A stretch of 64,000 nucleotides of DNA from Symbiodinium natans (GCA_905221605.1 CAJNDS010001558.1:687001-751000); one strand, 5' to 3'. Positions 43,760 through 55,831 are shown, counted from the first letter of the stretch. Numbers and translations are program-made. The notes: generated by a model from the sequence alone, not told the origin.

Positions 43760-44214
43760 ACACCATGCAAACGCCAACCGAACAGATACGCAACAATTAC
43801 CGGACCCAGCTGCCAGAACATCAAAGGACAGGAGAGATTGGCTGAAGAATTCGAGTCATTGGAAGCGTTGTCCGTTTCGTTGGACGCATTGCTGCGAGCA
43901 ACCCAGAAACAGGCACCGTCATCCAGGCGTCGGTACTCCCAGCGGATGAGGATCACGCCAGGATCCGCAGGCGCGACGGGCTCGGGCGGTAGCTCCTCCA
44001 CCACTGTCTCCACCTCTGTCTCGTTGCTCTCGTTGCCAACCTGGCGCACGATGGTGTCCTCCCGATTGCTGCGGCGAATGCTGTCCAGGCAGAAATCCGC
44101 AGTTTCAGTGGGGTAGACATGGACCGCCATCTCTACTTCCTCCGACGGCCAGATCTCCAGCTCTGGGAACATGGCAGGCATGATTTGCGGCAGGGGCTCC
44201 TCCACGTTGAGCAC
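43760..44214 (-). CDS. Large exon of REJ/polycystin-like gene, 3' end approximate
   Basis: Minus strand CTTAAG|GTG opens about 150 codons: VLNVEEPLPQIMPAMFPELE, later GVILIRWEYRRLDDGACFWV and a cluster of sequons (NAS, NET, NAS, NDS, NSS, NLS) near the end. Dense N-glycosylation sites indicate an extracellular protein. It follows the exon at 45177 in phase 0. Confidence 0.65.
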
Positions 44215-45176
44215 CTTAAGGCACGACTTTGGCAGAGCATCAAGGAAACAGAGTCTATAAATGGCCAAGAAGCCGTCAGCACTGCAGTTGCCTCATCCAT
44301 CTCGCCATGCCAGTTGGTGATCGTACTCACAACTTCGAGCAACATCTCAGACTCGTTGCCCTCTTCCTGCAGTTTTGCTTACTGGGGCCTCATGTGTCCT
44401 GAGCTCATTTCTCCCAAGTCACGTTTGTGCCGCTGCATCTTTCCGAGTGCTGACTTGAATGCTCGGTATGTTGCTTGCACGACGCGCCTGCTGTTCACCC
44501 GGCACCACTCTGCTGTTATTAAAAACCACTCCGTCTAGCATAGCCATCAGTCCCCTTAATCATTACAGGCCAGCCAGCACTCCGGGCATCGCTACCACGA
44601 CCTAATTTCCGGTCCTTTTTTGTATGGAGGGAAAAGAGTTGTGGATCCGAGAAGATGGTGGTCTTGCCAAGTGTTCATCCAACCCCACTCCACCAGAGTG
44701 TGGCTGCTCTTGCTTGCTGGGGGTGTGGGTGCCCGGGTGAAGTAGCACCAAGAGATGGGGCGAGGGGCCCAGGCTCCTCTGGTTTACAGGCCGAGCGCAC
44801 CCTGGTCGATCCCACACACTTATTGTAAAGTTGAACGTAAGCATGTCTCATCAACAACGATTATCACCATATACGCCGTGTGATCTTGGATGTCTGGGAC
44901 ACTTTCTTGCAGGTGAACCTGGAGGTTTCATCCAGGTGAACCTGGGGGTTTCACCGGCTTCGGTCACCGTCTTCGTTGGCAAGAATCTGGCCCTGCCCTC
45001 GCCATACTCTGACTTCTATTGCTTGGTTTTCCACAGTCCTCTTCCGACCGACGTGCTTGTTGGACATACCGCATGTTACTGCCGTGAGAGGTGCAATGCC
45101 CCTAAACCCTACAGTAAACCCTAAACCCCAAACCCCAAACCCCAAACCCTAAACCCTAAACCCCCGTTTTTCTGGC

Positions 45177-45284
45177 CTGCACCATAGAGACGGCCGCGAA
45201 GAGCGTCTCGGGTGGGATCTCAAGGACCTGGTCGGCAGAGTCGCTGGCCTCGCTCAGCACCGGCTGCAGCAGCCTCCCAAGCTC
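45177..45284 (-). CDS. Exon of REJ/polycystin-like gene (36 codons)
   Basis: Minus strand AGCGGAG|GAG to GTGCAG|GC, phase 0: ELGRLLQPVLSEASDSADQV then LEIPPETLFAAVSMVQ. Helical stalk-like sequence. Flanked by CCCTAAA on the left and TTTAGGG on the right. Confidence 0.7.
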
Positions 45285-45529
45285 CTCCGCTTTGCTGGAG
45301 GGGTTTAGGGTTTAGGGTTTAGGGTATAGAGTTTAGGGTTCAGGGTTTAGGGTTTAGGAGGGTTTAGGGACTGTGCTTTGGCTTTCTTGTGTGGTTTCTT
45401 GGCTTCGGCCTTGGGCCTTCAGAGGACAGCCCACTTACCAGGGGCCTCGACGGGCCACGTCTTTTGGGCGGGGGGGGGGGGGGGGGGGGCTTCGTACTCG
45501 AGTGATGGTATGCTCTATTGAAGGGGTCG

Positions 45530-45665
45530 GAGTAATTCCTAACAGTATTCCCTTAGGGCCCCTGTATGAAATTATACTATAGCAACCCCCCAAAAACCCT
45601 AAACCCCAAACCCTAAACCCTAAACCCCCAAAAACCCTATTCTAAGTCTTAAGGCCCCCCGATAC
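45530..45665. repeat. Hairpin-like element carrying an inserted CCCTAAA array
   Basis: Sibling of 43641-43735. A 24-bp array (45601-45624) of CCCTAAA-type units is bracketed by two copies of CCCCCAAAAACCCT (45587-45600 and 45625-45638). Confidence 0.75.
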
Positions 45666-47745
45666 ATTTGGGCTGAGAGGAGCTCCTCGTGGGTGCTGTT
45701 GCCCAGTTGCCAGGAGATGCTCGGGGCTCCTGGCGGATGAAGAAAAGGGGGGCTCAAGGAGGGTTTAGGGTTTAGGGTTTAGCGTTCAGGGTTTAGGGTT
45801 TAGGGCTCAGGGTTTAGGACGTCTAGCTTGGCGAAACATGACTGCAGCTTAAGCCCCGAGCTCGCAGTGCCCAGGGTTTAGGGTTGAGGGTTTGGGGTTT
45901 GGGGTTTGGGGTTTAGGATTTAGGATCCTCTTAGAAAGTACACCTATAAGAGGAGCCTGATCTCGACAAATGCTCCCCGGTTGGAGCCAAGGTACGCCCG
46001 GCAAAGCCTGTGGACAGTGCGGTGGAGAACCGAAGGCGTGCGCAGATCGGTGAGATGTCCGGAGAGACGAGCACCGCGTGAACCTGGGAATGCTCGGGCT
46101 TTAGGGGCTTAGAATTTTTTTAGTGTAGGCTTGAAGGTCTCGTTACATTGCTCAACTTCCCTCCCCTTTGTCTTAAGATCTCTTCAGTCAAACCCCTAAA
46201 CCCCTTCAACCTGCAAAGCCCTAAACCCTGAAGCCCCAAGTCGCACCTAGCCCAAATCCTAAGCCAAACCCCAGACAGCTCACCATGCAAGGGCCTACAG
46301 TGTTGCAGTGGAGTTCATGGAGTGTGGAAACCCAAACTCTAAACCCTAAACATTAATTTCTAAACCCTAAACATGAAACTCTAAACCCTACACCCTAAAC
46401 TGTAAACCCTAAACCCTAAACCCTAACGCTAAACCCTAAACCCTAAAAACCCTGAACCAAGAAAGGAAAGCCGGGAGCTGCTGTAAATAGAGGCCCAAAA
46501 CATCCACATAAGCACAAGGATCCTACAAACAAGGGGCTTCTCGGAATCCCCCTGAAACGGGGCCCAGGGGCCCTTCGACCCAATAGTAGGACCCTTATGT
46601 TTCTGTAGTTTTTTTGGGTCCCCGAGTGGAGGCCCAGCAGCCGCCACCGGGGCATCGTGGGTGGTTGCTGCTTCCTCAAGCTCCGTGGGCCTCGGCTGCT
46701 AAGGGCTTTGGGGGCTTAAAGGTGCCGGTTGGCTTCACGGTTTAGGGCTTGTGGTTTAGGGGTTAGAGTTTAGGATTGAGGGCTTAGGGTTTAGGGCTTC
46801 GAGTTTCGTGTTGAGGGTGTGTCAGATGCTCCGCGCACACCACCACTCGACACACTTTCCAACCCACCCAGTTCATGACCTTGGGGGCCTCCACATCCGT
46901 GGCCTCAAGCTTTAGGGTTTAGGGTTTAGGGTTTAGGGTTTAGGGTTTAGGGTTTAGGGTATAGGGTATTAGGGTTTAGGGTGGGTTTAGGGTTTAGGGT
47001 TTAGGGTCTTTTGCTTGGGTCCGGCATGTTTTAGATTCAGGAGCATGTTGTCTGAGGGGCCTTCTGAAGGGTTCCAGAAGGACGGGGCCTCCGCCACAAC
47101 TCTTCAGAGTAAAACCCCAAACCCTAAATGCCAAACCTTCCCGGTGCAGCACCCTAAACCCTAAACCCTAAACCCTAAACCCTCAACCCTAAACTCCTAA
47201 ACTCTTAAACTCCTAAACCCCTCAACCCCTAAACCCCTAAACCCTAAACCCTAAACCCTAAACCCTAAACCCTAAACCCTAAACCCTAAACCCGAAGCCG
47301 CTCCCAGTGTCGCCGGCTTTGGGGGTTAGGGTTGAGGTCTCGGGTGGCCCCAAAGTAGCCCCCTCTGCTTTGGGCGGTTTTAGGGTTTAGGGTTTAGGTT
47401 TAGGGATTGGGGTTTGGGGTTCGGGTTTCAAGGGCACATCCAGAAGTAGCGAAACCCGAAGCCCCGAATGCTACTGGTGGATGCCTGGATGTACCCTAAA
47501 CCCTAACCCTAAACCCTAAATCCTAAACCCTAAACCATGGTTTAGGGTCTGGGGGCTGAGCTACGGCTCGGGGGGGCTTAGGGTTTAGGGAGTTCAGGGA
47601 GTTCAGGGAGTTTAGGGAGGTTTAGGGGAGTTTAGGGAGGTTTAGGGGAGGTTAGGGAGGTTTAGGGGAGTTTAGGGAGGTTTTGGGGGTTTAGGGAGTT
47701 CAGGAGTTGAAGTCGAGGCCCAAGGGTCAAGTAGACGCCGATGGC

Positions 47746-47817
47746 GGGGACGAACACTCCGAACTGCAGCGCCACCATGTCGCCCACTTGCAGGTGCGCG
47801 CGCACGCCCAGGACCAC
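47746..47817 (-). CDS. Candidate exon (24 codons)
   Basis: Minus strand CTTTGCAG|GTG to GTCCCC|GC: VVLGVRAHLQVGDMVALQF then GVFVP. The frame remains open to about 47719, so other donors are possible. Phase 0 start agrees with the upstream exon at 49022. Confidence 0.53.
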
Positions 47818-49021
47818 CTGCAAAGCGAACCCTAACAGGGTAGGGTCGGAACAGGGTTTAGGGTTTGGGGTTGAGGGCTGAGGGTTTAGGGTTTAGGGCT
47901 TAGGGCTTAGGGCTTAGGGCTTCGGGCTTCGGGCTTAGGGCTTAGGGTTTAGGGTTTAGGGTTTAGGGCCCCCCTTGGGGACCATGAACAACCCTGCTGA
48001 AAGAGTGCCAGCAGGGCCCAAGAACGCCTGCAGACACACCGACACAACAAGGGCCTACACCCATCCCAAAAAAACCCGGAAGAACATCAACCCTCCACAC
48101 AGCCGTTGCCCTAAACCCTAAACCCCTCAACCCTATACATCCTAAACATCCCACACATCCCCAAACCGCTGGGAGGCCCCATGGAACTAAAACCCCCCCA
48201 CCCTGGAGTGCCTGGAGTCCATAAACGCAGAACCCCCCCCCCAAAAAAAAAAAAAAGAAACCCAAAAAACCCTGAAAACCCGAAACCCCTCAAAAAAACC
48301 CTAAACCCCAAACCCTAGTCCCTAGAACGGCCCCCCCCCCGGGAGTGCCTGGAGATGGAACATGTCCTCCGACAAGCTGCAGCTGGGCGACATGCCGAGC
48401 TTCGGGGCCTTGGACTGCATATCACTCTGCTGGTTTCGCCCTAAACCCTAAACCCTAAACCCTAAACCCCAAACCCTAAACCCTAAAACCTAAACCTAAA
48501 CACCCTAAACCCCAAACCTTGGGGTTTTGAAGGTTCAGAGATTCTACCCAAACATCCCTTAACCTCGTGATCTTTAGACGTCCTGCAAACCCCTGTGGTT
48601 CTTGAGGCCAGTTGTTTGAGGCACACCAAAAAAGTGGGAGCCACACGCATACAGGAAAGCTTTGGAGGATTTTTCAGGGTCAGAGGGTTAGACGGCTTGG
48701 GAGTTTAGGGCTTGGGCTCACTCTAAGCCCGAAACCCTACACCCTGCAACCCTCAACCCTCTCTAGCCTGAGCTTCAGGGGCTCCAGGGCTTTGGGGGTT
48801 CTAGTGCTTCTAGGGATTCAGCTTGTAAGCTTTAGGGCTTTAGGATGTTTAGGTCTTCCGGGTTCTAACCCTACACCCTGAAACACTTAATCTTACACCC
48901 TAAACGCTAACACCCTAAACCCTCAGCCTGAGACCCTAAACCCTAAACCTTCAACCCTCAACTCTAAACCCTAAACCTAAACTCTAAACCCTCAAGCCTA
49001 ACCCCTCTTCAAAAACCCAGC

Positions 49022-49082
49022 CACCGTGCTGTCCTCAAAGAGGGCATCGCAGCCCCACGTCTCGTTCGGCTCCTGCACCCAC
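49022..49082 (-). CDS. Exon of the long extracellular-protein gene (61 bp)
   Basis: Minus strand CACGAAG|G then WVQEPNETWGCDALFEDSTV to GTG|GC. One sequon (NET) and a Trp-Gly-Cys motif suit an extracellular domain. Confidence 0.62.
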
Positions 49083-49259
49083 CTTCGTGGAGGTTTGCGG
49101 TTTGGAGTTTGCGGTTTGGGGTTTAGGGCTAAGGTTTAAGGTTTAGGGCTTAGGGCTTAGGGCTTAGGGTTTAGGGTTTAGGGTTTAGGGTATCGGGCTT
49201 CGGGCTTAGGGTTTAGGGTTTAGGGTTTGGGGTTTAGGGTTTGGGGTTTAGGGTTTACG

Positions 49260-50640
49260 AGAGGGACAGCAATAATGATTTTGCCGCTTGGGCATGCAAA
49301 TTCGATTCGGATTGTTTCGGCCTCGGAATACGCTCGAGAGCTCTTGAGAATGGGGCCTTGTGTCGGCCGGGTCATTTTCTTTGCCCACCCGCGCCCATAA
49401 AGGGCGGCTCCCACCCTTAACCAGCTCCGCCTTTTCGGGCTTAGTTCCCTAAACTCATTTTAGGAAACTATCTTGGCTGTTTCTTTATGTTTCCTGTTTA
49501 TCTTCTAAGTTTCTTTTTTTAGTAATCTTGCTTTCTTTATTTATCTTACTCCCTGTCTCTTTCTCGTTTTCTTTACGTTTCTCAATCCCTGGCCGGTTCA
49601 TTGACATGAAGAAGTTTTCGCTATTTGAATTTTACATCAATTTTCGAAGAGATTCAAAGGCAAGTGGTAGAGCGGCAAAGTATCCAGATCATGCGTCGCT
49701 TGAACCTTTTTCATTAAGCAAATTGAGCATATTAGCGTATATGGTTCAGAAGATTGAGGCGTGCCTAGGTTTTAGGTCGGTACCTCGCTGCGCTAGCCTT
49801 TCTATTTTTGGGCCCGAAATGAGATAATGAGATGCTTTCACGAATATGGTGAAGCGAGTATGGCTCAGGAAACCCTGATCTGCACGCTCGTTGCTGTTAG
49901 TTCCAGTCGCCTCGGAACGCTGCCGGGCGTGGCCGTTTGCCGGCGATACGCCGTCGCGCACGCGGCGTTTGCACGCGCGACGAATTACGCGCAGGCGGCC
50001 GAAAAAGCGCCGCAGCTTCCTTAAGAGCTGGATTTGAAGGAGCGGTGGTCCCAGCTCATCTCCAGCAGGTAGTCACACAACTCCTTCACGCGCGCCTGCC
50101 ACTTGTCTTCTCCTTCCTGCGTGGGTTCACCTCGAGAAGCAGGCCGCACTCGACGCAGAACGCAATATCTTCAGGCTTAACACGCAGAACGCAATGCATG
50201 CAGCCAGGTGGCAGTCGGCCAGCTCGAACATCTCGTTGCACACCTCGCAGACTTCCTTGAGCCACTGGTTCCCATCCGCCAATTCTGCCATGACCTTATA
50301 CATTCCAAGTTCTAAGGCTGCACGTCTTCAAAAAGCCGGTCAGGGCTCATTTTAATCGATTTAATTACTGAGGTCGCTGGCACGCGCAGCGGAGGAATGC
50401 AGGAGTGCACGATACTGGAGCTCTGAGCTTGACGCGGCTACAAATGCATCGTTCTCTCGAGGATCCAAGTTCTAGAAGGGTCCGCGGCACTTTTACAAAT
50501 CAAGCTTCAGGGGCCTGCGACGATTGCTTTAGGCGTCTTGCGTAATCCAGGTTCTTGGAGGGGGCCTGGGGGGCGGACCTCACGCAAATCTAGTTTTCAG
50601 AGACACAGTGACGATCACCTTTGAAAACCTATTTAGGAAC
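49260..50640. other. Long unique stretch inside an intron
   Basis: About 1.4 kb free of telomere repeats. It holds a pyrimidine-rich block (49490-49580), frames with no motif, and a probable intronless zinc-motif relic at 50021-50291. Confidence 0.6.
50021..50291 (-). pseudogene. Intronless zinc-motif protein relic, about 90 codons with frame changes
   Basis: Minus strand starts ATG, MAELADGNQWLKEVCEVCNE, then after a frame change HCVLRVKPEDIAFCVECG, then after another ARVKELCDYLLEMSWDHRS and a TAA at 50021. Paired CxxC motifs (CEVC, CVEC) with intervening Cys/His suggest a zinc ribbon or RING-like fold. The length of 271 bp and at least two frame shifts point to a decayed retrocopy, since nearby host genes have many introns. 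No family identified. Confidence 0.45.
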
Positions 50641-50930
50641 AGGGCTTAGGGCTTAAGGCTTAGGGCTTAGGGCTTAGGGCTTAGGGCTTAGGGCTTAGGG
50701 CTTAGGGCTTAGGGCTTAGGGCTTAGGGCTTAGGGCTTAAGGCTTAGGGCTTAGGGCTTAGGGCTTAGGGCTTAGGGCTTAGGGCTTAGGGCTTAGGGCT
50801 TAGGGCTTAGGGCTTAGGGCTTAGGGCTTAGGGCTTAGGGCATATGGCTTAGGGCTCAGGGCTCAGGGCTCAGGGCTCAGGGCTTAGGGCTTAGGGTTTA
50901 GGGTTCAGGGTTTAGGGTTTAGGGTGAGAG
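50640..50930. repeat. Uniform (TTAGGGC)n array
   Basis: About 35 copies of TTAGGGC with only two or three variants, then TCAGGGC units. The same variant is amplified independently at 4624-4820. Confidence 0.95.
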
Positions 50931-52690
50931 AAAGAGCAGTTTGCGGGGCCTGTCAGTGGCTCGTAGGCTTCTTGGAGCCTTCACGGAAAAAACCCCATAT
51001 CAATACGGGTCTGGGCAAATCCTGGATCGCGGGGCTTCATGCAGTCTTAGGGCAGCAAAACGGCTTGGGGAAGCGCGGGCCTCGGCCGGCCCCTGCTTTC
51101 GGGTTCCAGGAAAGGCAGGTTTGGATGTTTTCAAGGGGTGCCAGGCGGCAGGGGCTTCGGTGGGTCCCGGTTTTAGGCATTGTTCAGGTTTTGGACTTTC
51201 TTGGTCTGGGTGCAGGAAGGTCCCAGGGGGGCTTAGGGGGGTTTCAGGGGCACTTTTTGGGCAAATCGTGCAGGAGCCCCGCCGGACCCTGGAATCTGCC
51301 AGCCCGCGGCCCCAGAACCCGCCGGGGGGTAAAACCTCCCGACCACCCTAAAAACCCAGCTCGTGAAATTAGGGCTTACGCCCTAGGTCTGAGGCGTAGC
51401 CAGGCACTGCAGGCCCTGTCTACCGGGAGGCTTTACCCTCCCTCACCGTTCTGTGGAGACGCTCGGTCGGGGGGCTCGGTCGAAGCCTCGAGCGCCCATG
51501 TAAATGGACAGCAGCGCTCTCGGCAGTTTAGGGTTTAGGGTTTAGGGTTTAGGGTTTAGGGTTTAGGGCTTAGGGCTTAGGGTTTAGGGTTTAGGGTTTT
51601 TAGGTAGGGTTTAGGGTTTAGGTAGGGTTTAGGGTTTAGGGTTTGGGGTTTGGGGTTTGGGGTTTGGGGTTAGGGTAGGTATATGTAGGCCTATTGGGAG
51701 GACAACTAGAGTTCTAGGGAGTGAAACCTAACATGGACTAATCTAGGGGGCTGTTTAGTTAGAATGGGTATCTTCCGTAAAGCCGTCTGCGCATTTACCA
51801 TGAAACAAGAATGACCTGTACAATCACATGAATATGTTTCAAGAGTCGAACTCAAAGATGTTGCAGCAAATCCTCTGTAGTATCAAGCTGTTCAATGGGT
51901 ATGTTGGGTAGCCGACATCATACCAACGAGGGCTGTTGGCAACTATGCAGGCTCTGTACTAGTTACAACCCTCGTACAACTACCCGAAACCCTTCACTAA
52001 ACCCCAAAACCGCAAACCCTACTTCTACCGACCATGACCCCTCCAAGTGACTTGGGCGGATGTCACATTGCAGGGATATGGGGCCACGAGAGATCCTACG
52101 GGCCTGTGTCCAATCCCTTAGGGGTATCACTCAGGTTGGCTTGGGCCTTCTTTAAGTTTAGGGTCCTGGGTCCAGGCCCTTGGGTGTAGCACTCAGTTTG
52201 GGTTTAGGGGTTTAGGGGGGTTCAGGAAGGTTTGGGGGTGTGTAGGGGTTTGGGGGTTTGGGTGGGGGGGGGGTTTATGGGGACTTGGGGCTTGAGGGCC
52301 CTTTAGGGCTAAGGCTCAAGGACCTTGATTGCATCACTCAGTTGGGGCTTGAGGAGTGCTCAACACGCCCCCCGGCCTGGCTGGATAGTTAAAGCTCAGA
52401 GTCAAGCGTGTGGCCGTGAGGTGTGCCACATCCAGGGACAGGAAATAGACCTGAGCGCTTCAGGACTGTCAATGCGGAGGTAGACATGTAGAGCAATGTG
52501 CTGCGTTATATATAGATACATATATATATATATATACATTATAGATTGTACTACTTTATATACAGTATACTATATACCTCGTCTTAAAGAACAAATGTAT
52601 AATGTAATAAAAATACATATTTATATATACATATATATATATATATGTATGCATATGTGGTCTGCTTCTGTATACTTCATGCTGACCACC
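50930..52690. other. No supported gene
   Basis: A GC-rich block (50930-51530) has overlapping open frames of up to 205 codons on the plus strand without motifs. Then come TTTAGGG repeats, a unique block (51665-52010), GC-rich text, and TA-rich microsatellite DNA at 52505-52660. Confidence 0.6.
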
Positions 52691-52694
52691 GGGC

Positions 52695-52764
52695 CCGGGT
52701 CGTGGTGGAGGAACTGCTGGTGCTGGTGTTGGTGCTGGAGAAGGTGGTGGTCGAGGATGTCAAC
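52695..52764 (-). CDS. Mucin-like exon (70 bp)
   Basis: Minus strand CGGAG|G then LTSSTTTFSSTNTSTSSSS and TTTR to CGG|GC. The first base completes AA|G (Lys) from the upstream exon. Ser/Thr-rich sequence suggests an O-glycosylated extracellular linker. Confidence 0.6.
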
Positions 52765-53083
52765 CTCCGGTGGCTTCGAGTCGCACCGTGATGTTGATGT
52801 GGGGGTTTACGATACTTCCCGTTTATTGGGGGTTTAGGGTTTAGGGTTTAGGGTTTAGGGTTTAGGGTTTAGGGTTTAGGGTTTAGGGTTTAGGGTTTAG
52901 GGTTTAGGGTTTAGGGTTTAGGGTTTACGGTGTACAGTTTAGGGTTTAGGGTTTAAGGGTACCTTTTCGGGGTCCTTATTATAAGGGAATCCTACTCTCA
53001 GGGGTCCATATACTAGGAGCCCCTTAATGTTCGTGAACCCCCATGTGACGATTTGAGACGGTGTGGACTGCATCTGCCAGGGC

Positions 53084-53146
53084 TTGCCAAGGTACGAGGT
53101 CGTTTGGGTCGTCGCCGTCGAGGAGGTGACGGTTGAAGATGTGTTC
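53084..53146 (-). CDS. Mucin-like exon (63 bp)
   Basis: Minus strand CTCAG|G then NTSSTVTSSTATTQTTSYLG plus AA to GC. One base in and two bases out agree with both neighbours. Confidence 0.6.
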
Positions 53147-53247
53147 CTGAGTTGTGCGTTAAGCCCTTTTGAAACTCATGTATGAATAGGTTCCCTTAAA
53201 AGGAAAGAAGGGAAATCAAAAGATATCCTAAAGCGCAACCCAGGCTC

Positions 53248-53702
53248 GTGTAAGTGGATGTCGTGGTTGTTGATGTGGTTGAGTTCGAGCCTGTGGTGGT
53301 CGTGCTGGAAACGCTGCTGGTTTGCGACGTGGAAGTCTCTGTTGTGAGGGTCTCTGTTGTTGACGTAGTGGAGGTGGGGGACGTCGAGCTCCGTGTGCTC
53401 GTGGTGCTTGAGCTGCTAGACGTCGTGGAACTCGTGATGCTTGAGCTACTAGATGTCGTGGAAGTAGTCGAGGATAAGGTAGAGAGGGTGGTGGTAGTGA
53501 CTGGCACCTCCTTAGTTGAACAGGAACCAAGCCAGGGGCAGCAGGAGTTCGCTTTGGCAACATGCTGGTGCGGAAAAGGCTCTTCAGACCCATTCATGTC
53601 GTTAGTATCATTCTCGTCGGACCAATTTGTGGCGTTGTCCGTGAGGAGGTCCTGCCGAGACTCTACCAGGCATGCTCCCTGACAAAGGCGGCATGTTCCA
53701 GC
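53248..53702 (-). CDS. Large mucin-like exon with sequons
   Basis: Minus strand GGCCAG|GCT opens AGTCRLCQGACLVESRQD, then a stretch with sequons (NAT, NWS, NDT, NGS), SCCPWLGSCSTKE, and about 80 Ser/Thr residues with few others. A GA donor at 53247 would keep phase with the next exon. Probably the visible 5' part of the long gene; no signal peptide is seen here. Confidence 0.6.
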
Positions 53703-53759
53703 CTGGCCAGCGGCAACAAATGCCAAGGAGACCTCAGAGATTCTAGGACTCTGAATCAA

Positions 53760-55590
53760 CAGTTGGAATCTTGCTCAGAAGTAGAATAGAAACACACACC
53801 ATTCAGCAGCAAAGGCTTGTCCACGCCAGCTTGTCCACTTCTCAGCCAAGGGGCTGAGGTGAGAACATGAAGAAGCACGCAAAGCGAGACTGACATGAGC
53901 AGTTTGTTTCAGCTGTGGCTTCAAGATTAATAATAGCGGCTCTTCTTCGCTAGGCCTAGGCGTCCTAAGCACATACGAAGAAGGAGATCTCTCTCTCTCT
54001 CTCTCTCTCTGTCTCTCCCTTGGCAATCCTATCACATGTAACGCATAGAGCAAGTCATGTGTGCTCGGTGGTTGCGATTACCTTGCAGCTCTTAGCTTGG
54101 AGTGTAGGGCTTGGGGCTCAAAGGTTTCGGGTTTAGGGCTTTAGGGTTTAGGGTTGAGGGTTGAGGCTTGAGGGTTGAGGGTTGGGGGTTGGGGGTTTAG
54201 GGTTTAGGGTTTAGGGTTTAGGGTTTAGGGTTTAGGGTTTAGGGTTTAGGGTTTAGGGTTTAGGGTTTAGGGTTTAGGGTTTAGGGTTTAGGGTTTAGTG
54301 GGCTTCGTGGCTGGTCCTAATCAGCTTTCTTTGAACAACCGTACGCAGAGAGGTGCGGGCAGCAAGCATCCACAGATCAACTCGCCAAGGCCCTCAACCC
54401 GGAACCCTAAGCCCGAAACCCTAAACCCGAAACCCTAAACCCTAAACCCGAAACCCTAAACCCCAAACCCTAAACCCTAAACCCTAAACCCAGTTCCAGG
54501 GATGGGCGCCCCAAAGTCTCTCCCAAATCCGAGCCTTCCTGGCTCAAACGTGGTGCGTACTTAGGTTCCTGGGTTTAGGGTTAAAGGTTTAGGGTTTAGG
54601 GTTTAGGCTTTAGGGTTAGGGTTTAGGGTTTGGGGTTTAGGGTTTGGGGTTTGGGGTTTAGGGTTTAGGGTTTAGGGTTTAGGGTTTAGGGTTCGGACCC
54701 CAATACAGTCATAGTGGCTGTTCCCAGGATCATCCCTTCTAAGGGGTTGTTTCCTTGAGGCATGCGCGGCGCCTATTTTCCCGAAGTCCCTATTAAACTA
54801 GGGCGGTCTAGGGTTTGGGGTTTAGGGTTTGGGGTTTGGGGCTTAGGGTTTAGGGTTCAGGGTTCAGGGTTAGGGTTTAGAGCTTGTGGTTGGCCGTTGC
54901 CATCGGCTTTTCTCGCGCTGCTTTCGCTGGGCGCGAGCTTCGCAGCCGCTTCTCCTGCACGTGGCTACGATGCTGCCCCAGACAACCCTGGTCTAAACCC
55001 TTTGCCTCAAGAACATAGACCTGGTAATACTGGAGCCTAGATAAGATCATGAAATTCCCGTAACTAGCCATCATACCGTTGAAATTGTCAACATACGCCC
55101 CAAAAAGCTTGATCAAATAATCATGGATCCCTGGGGTCTCTGTTATATCCGGAACTTGTAGGGCTTAGGGTTTAGGGTTTAGGGTTTAGGGTTTAGGGTT
55201 TAGGGTTTAGGGTTTAGGGTTTAGGGTTTAGGGTTTAGGGCTTAGGGACTCTAAGCACTGTACCTTAAAGCCTGAAGCTTAGACCCTTCAACGCTGGGCG
55301 CTACACATAGGCTGGGCGTTACAAACCCAGTGGACCAGCTGCGGTCCTGCTTTTAAGCATCCATGAAGACAAAGCCCTAAGCCCGAAACCCTAGACCTAT
55401 ATACTTCTAATTACCACCCTAATACCTAAACCCTGAACACTGAACCCTGAACCCTAAACCCTAAACCCTAAACCCTAAATGCTAAACCCTAAACCCTAAA
55501 CCCCAAACCCTAAACCCTAACCCCTAAACCTAAACCCTACACCCGAAACCTTAAGCCCTAAACCCCAGACAACTCAGGTAAGGGCCCAGC
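53760..55590. other. Probable intergenic region
   Basis: Contains a (TC)n microsatellite (53991-54010), TTTAGGG arrays and a GC-rich segment at 54880-54990 that is open on both strands with no clear call. The boundary between the LrgB-like gene (stop at 55596) and the long gene should lie here. Confidence 0.5.
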
Positions 55591-55595
55591 CTGCC

Positions 55596-55631
55596 TCAGT
55601 CGGCTCCCTGCCGCCGATAGGCCAGGGAGAC
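55596..55631 (-). CDS. Last exon of LrgB/PLGG1-like gene (12 codons with stop)
   Basis: Minus strand CCTGAG|GTC encodes VSLAYRRQGAD and TGA. It follows the previous exon across a 149-bp intron rich in CCCTAAA. Confidence 0.6.
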   Translation of the reverse strand, partial: VSLAYRRQGAD

Positions 55632-55780
55632 CTCAGGCTGAATTTCACTGCCTCACGGCTCAGGGCTTGCGGGGCTTGCCCTAAACCCCAAACCCCAAAC
55701 CCTAAACCCTAAACCCCAAACCCCAAACCCTAAACCCTAAACCCAACCCAGCCCGAAACCCGAAGCTGCCGCCAAGGGAC

Positions 55781-55831
55781 CAGGAGATCTCGCACAGGCT
55801 GGCAGGCACAAATCCAGGCTGCAGAGGCCAC
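55781..55831 (-). CDS. LrgB/PLGG1-like exon (17 codons)
   Basis: Minus strand TGTAG|GTG encodes VASAAWICACQPVRDLL, ending at a GT donor, the only GT donor among those delimited. The P-V-R-D-x-L segment matches the C-terminal end of LrgB-domain proteins of the plastid glycolate/glycerate translocator family. Confidence 0.68.

Noticed and set aside
50924-51538. A 205-codon plus-strand frame
   Set aside because: It starts in telomere-like sequence, has no motif, overlaps another open frame, and lies on the strand opposite to the host gene.
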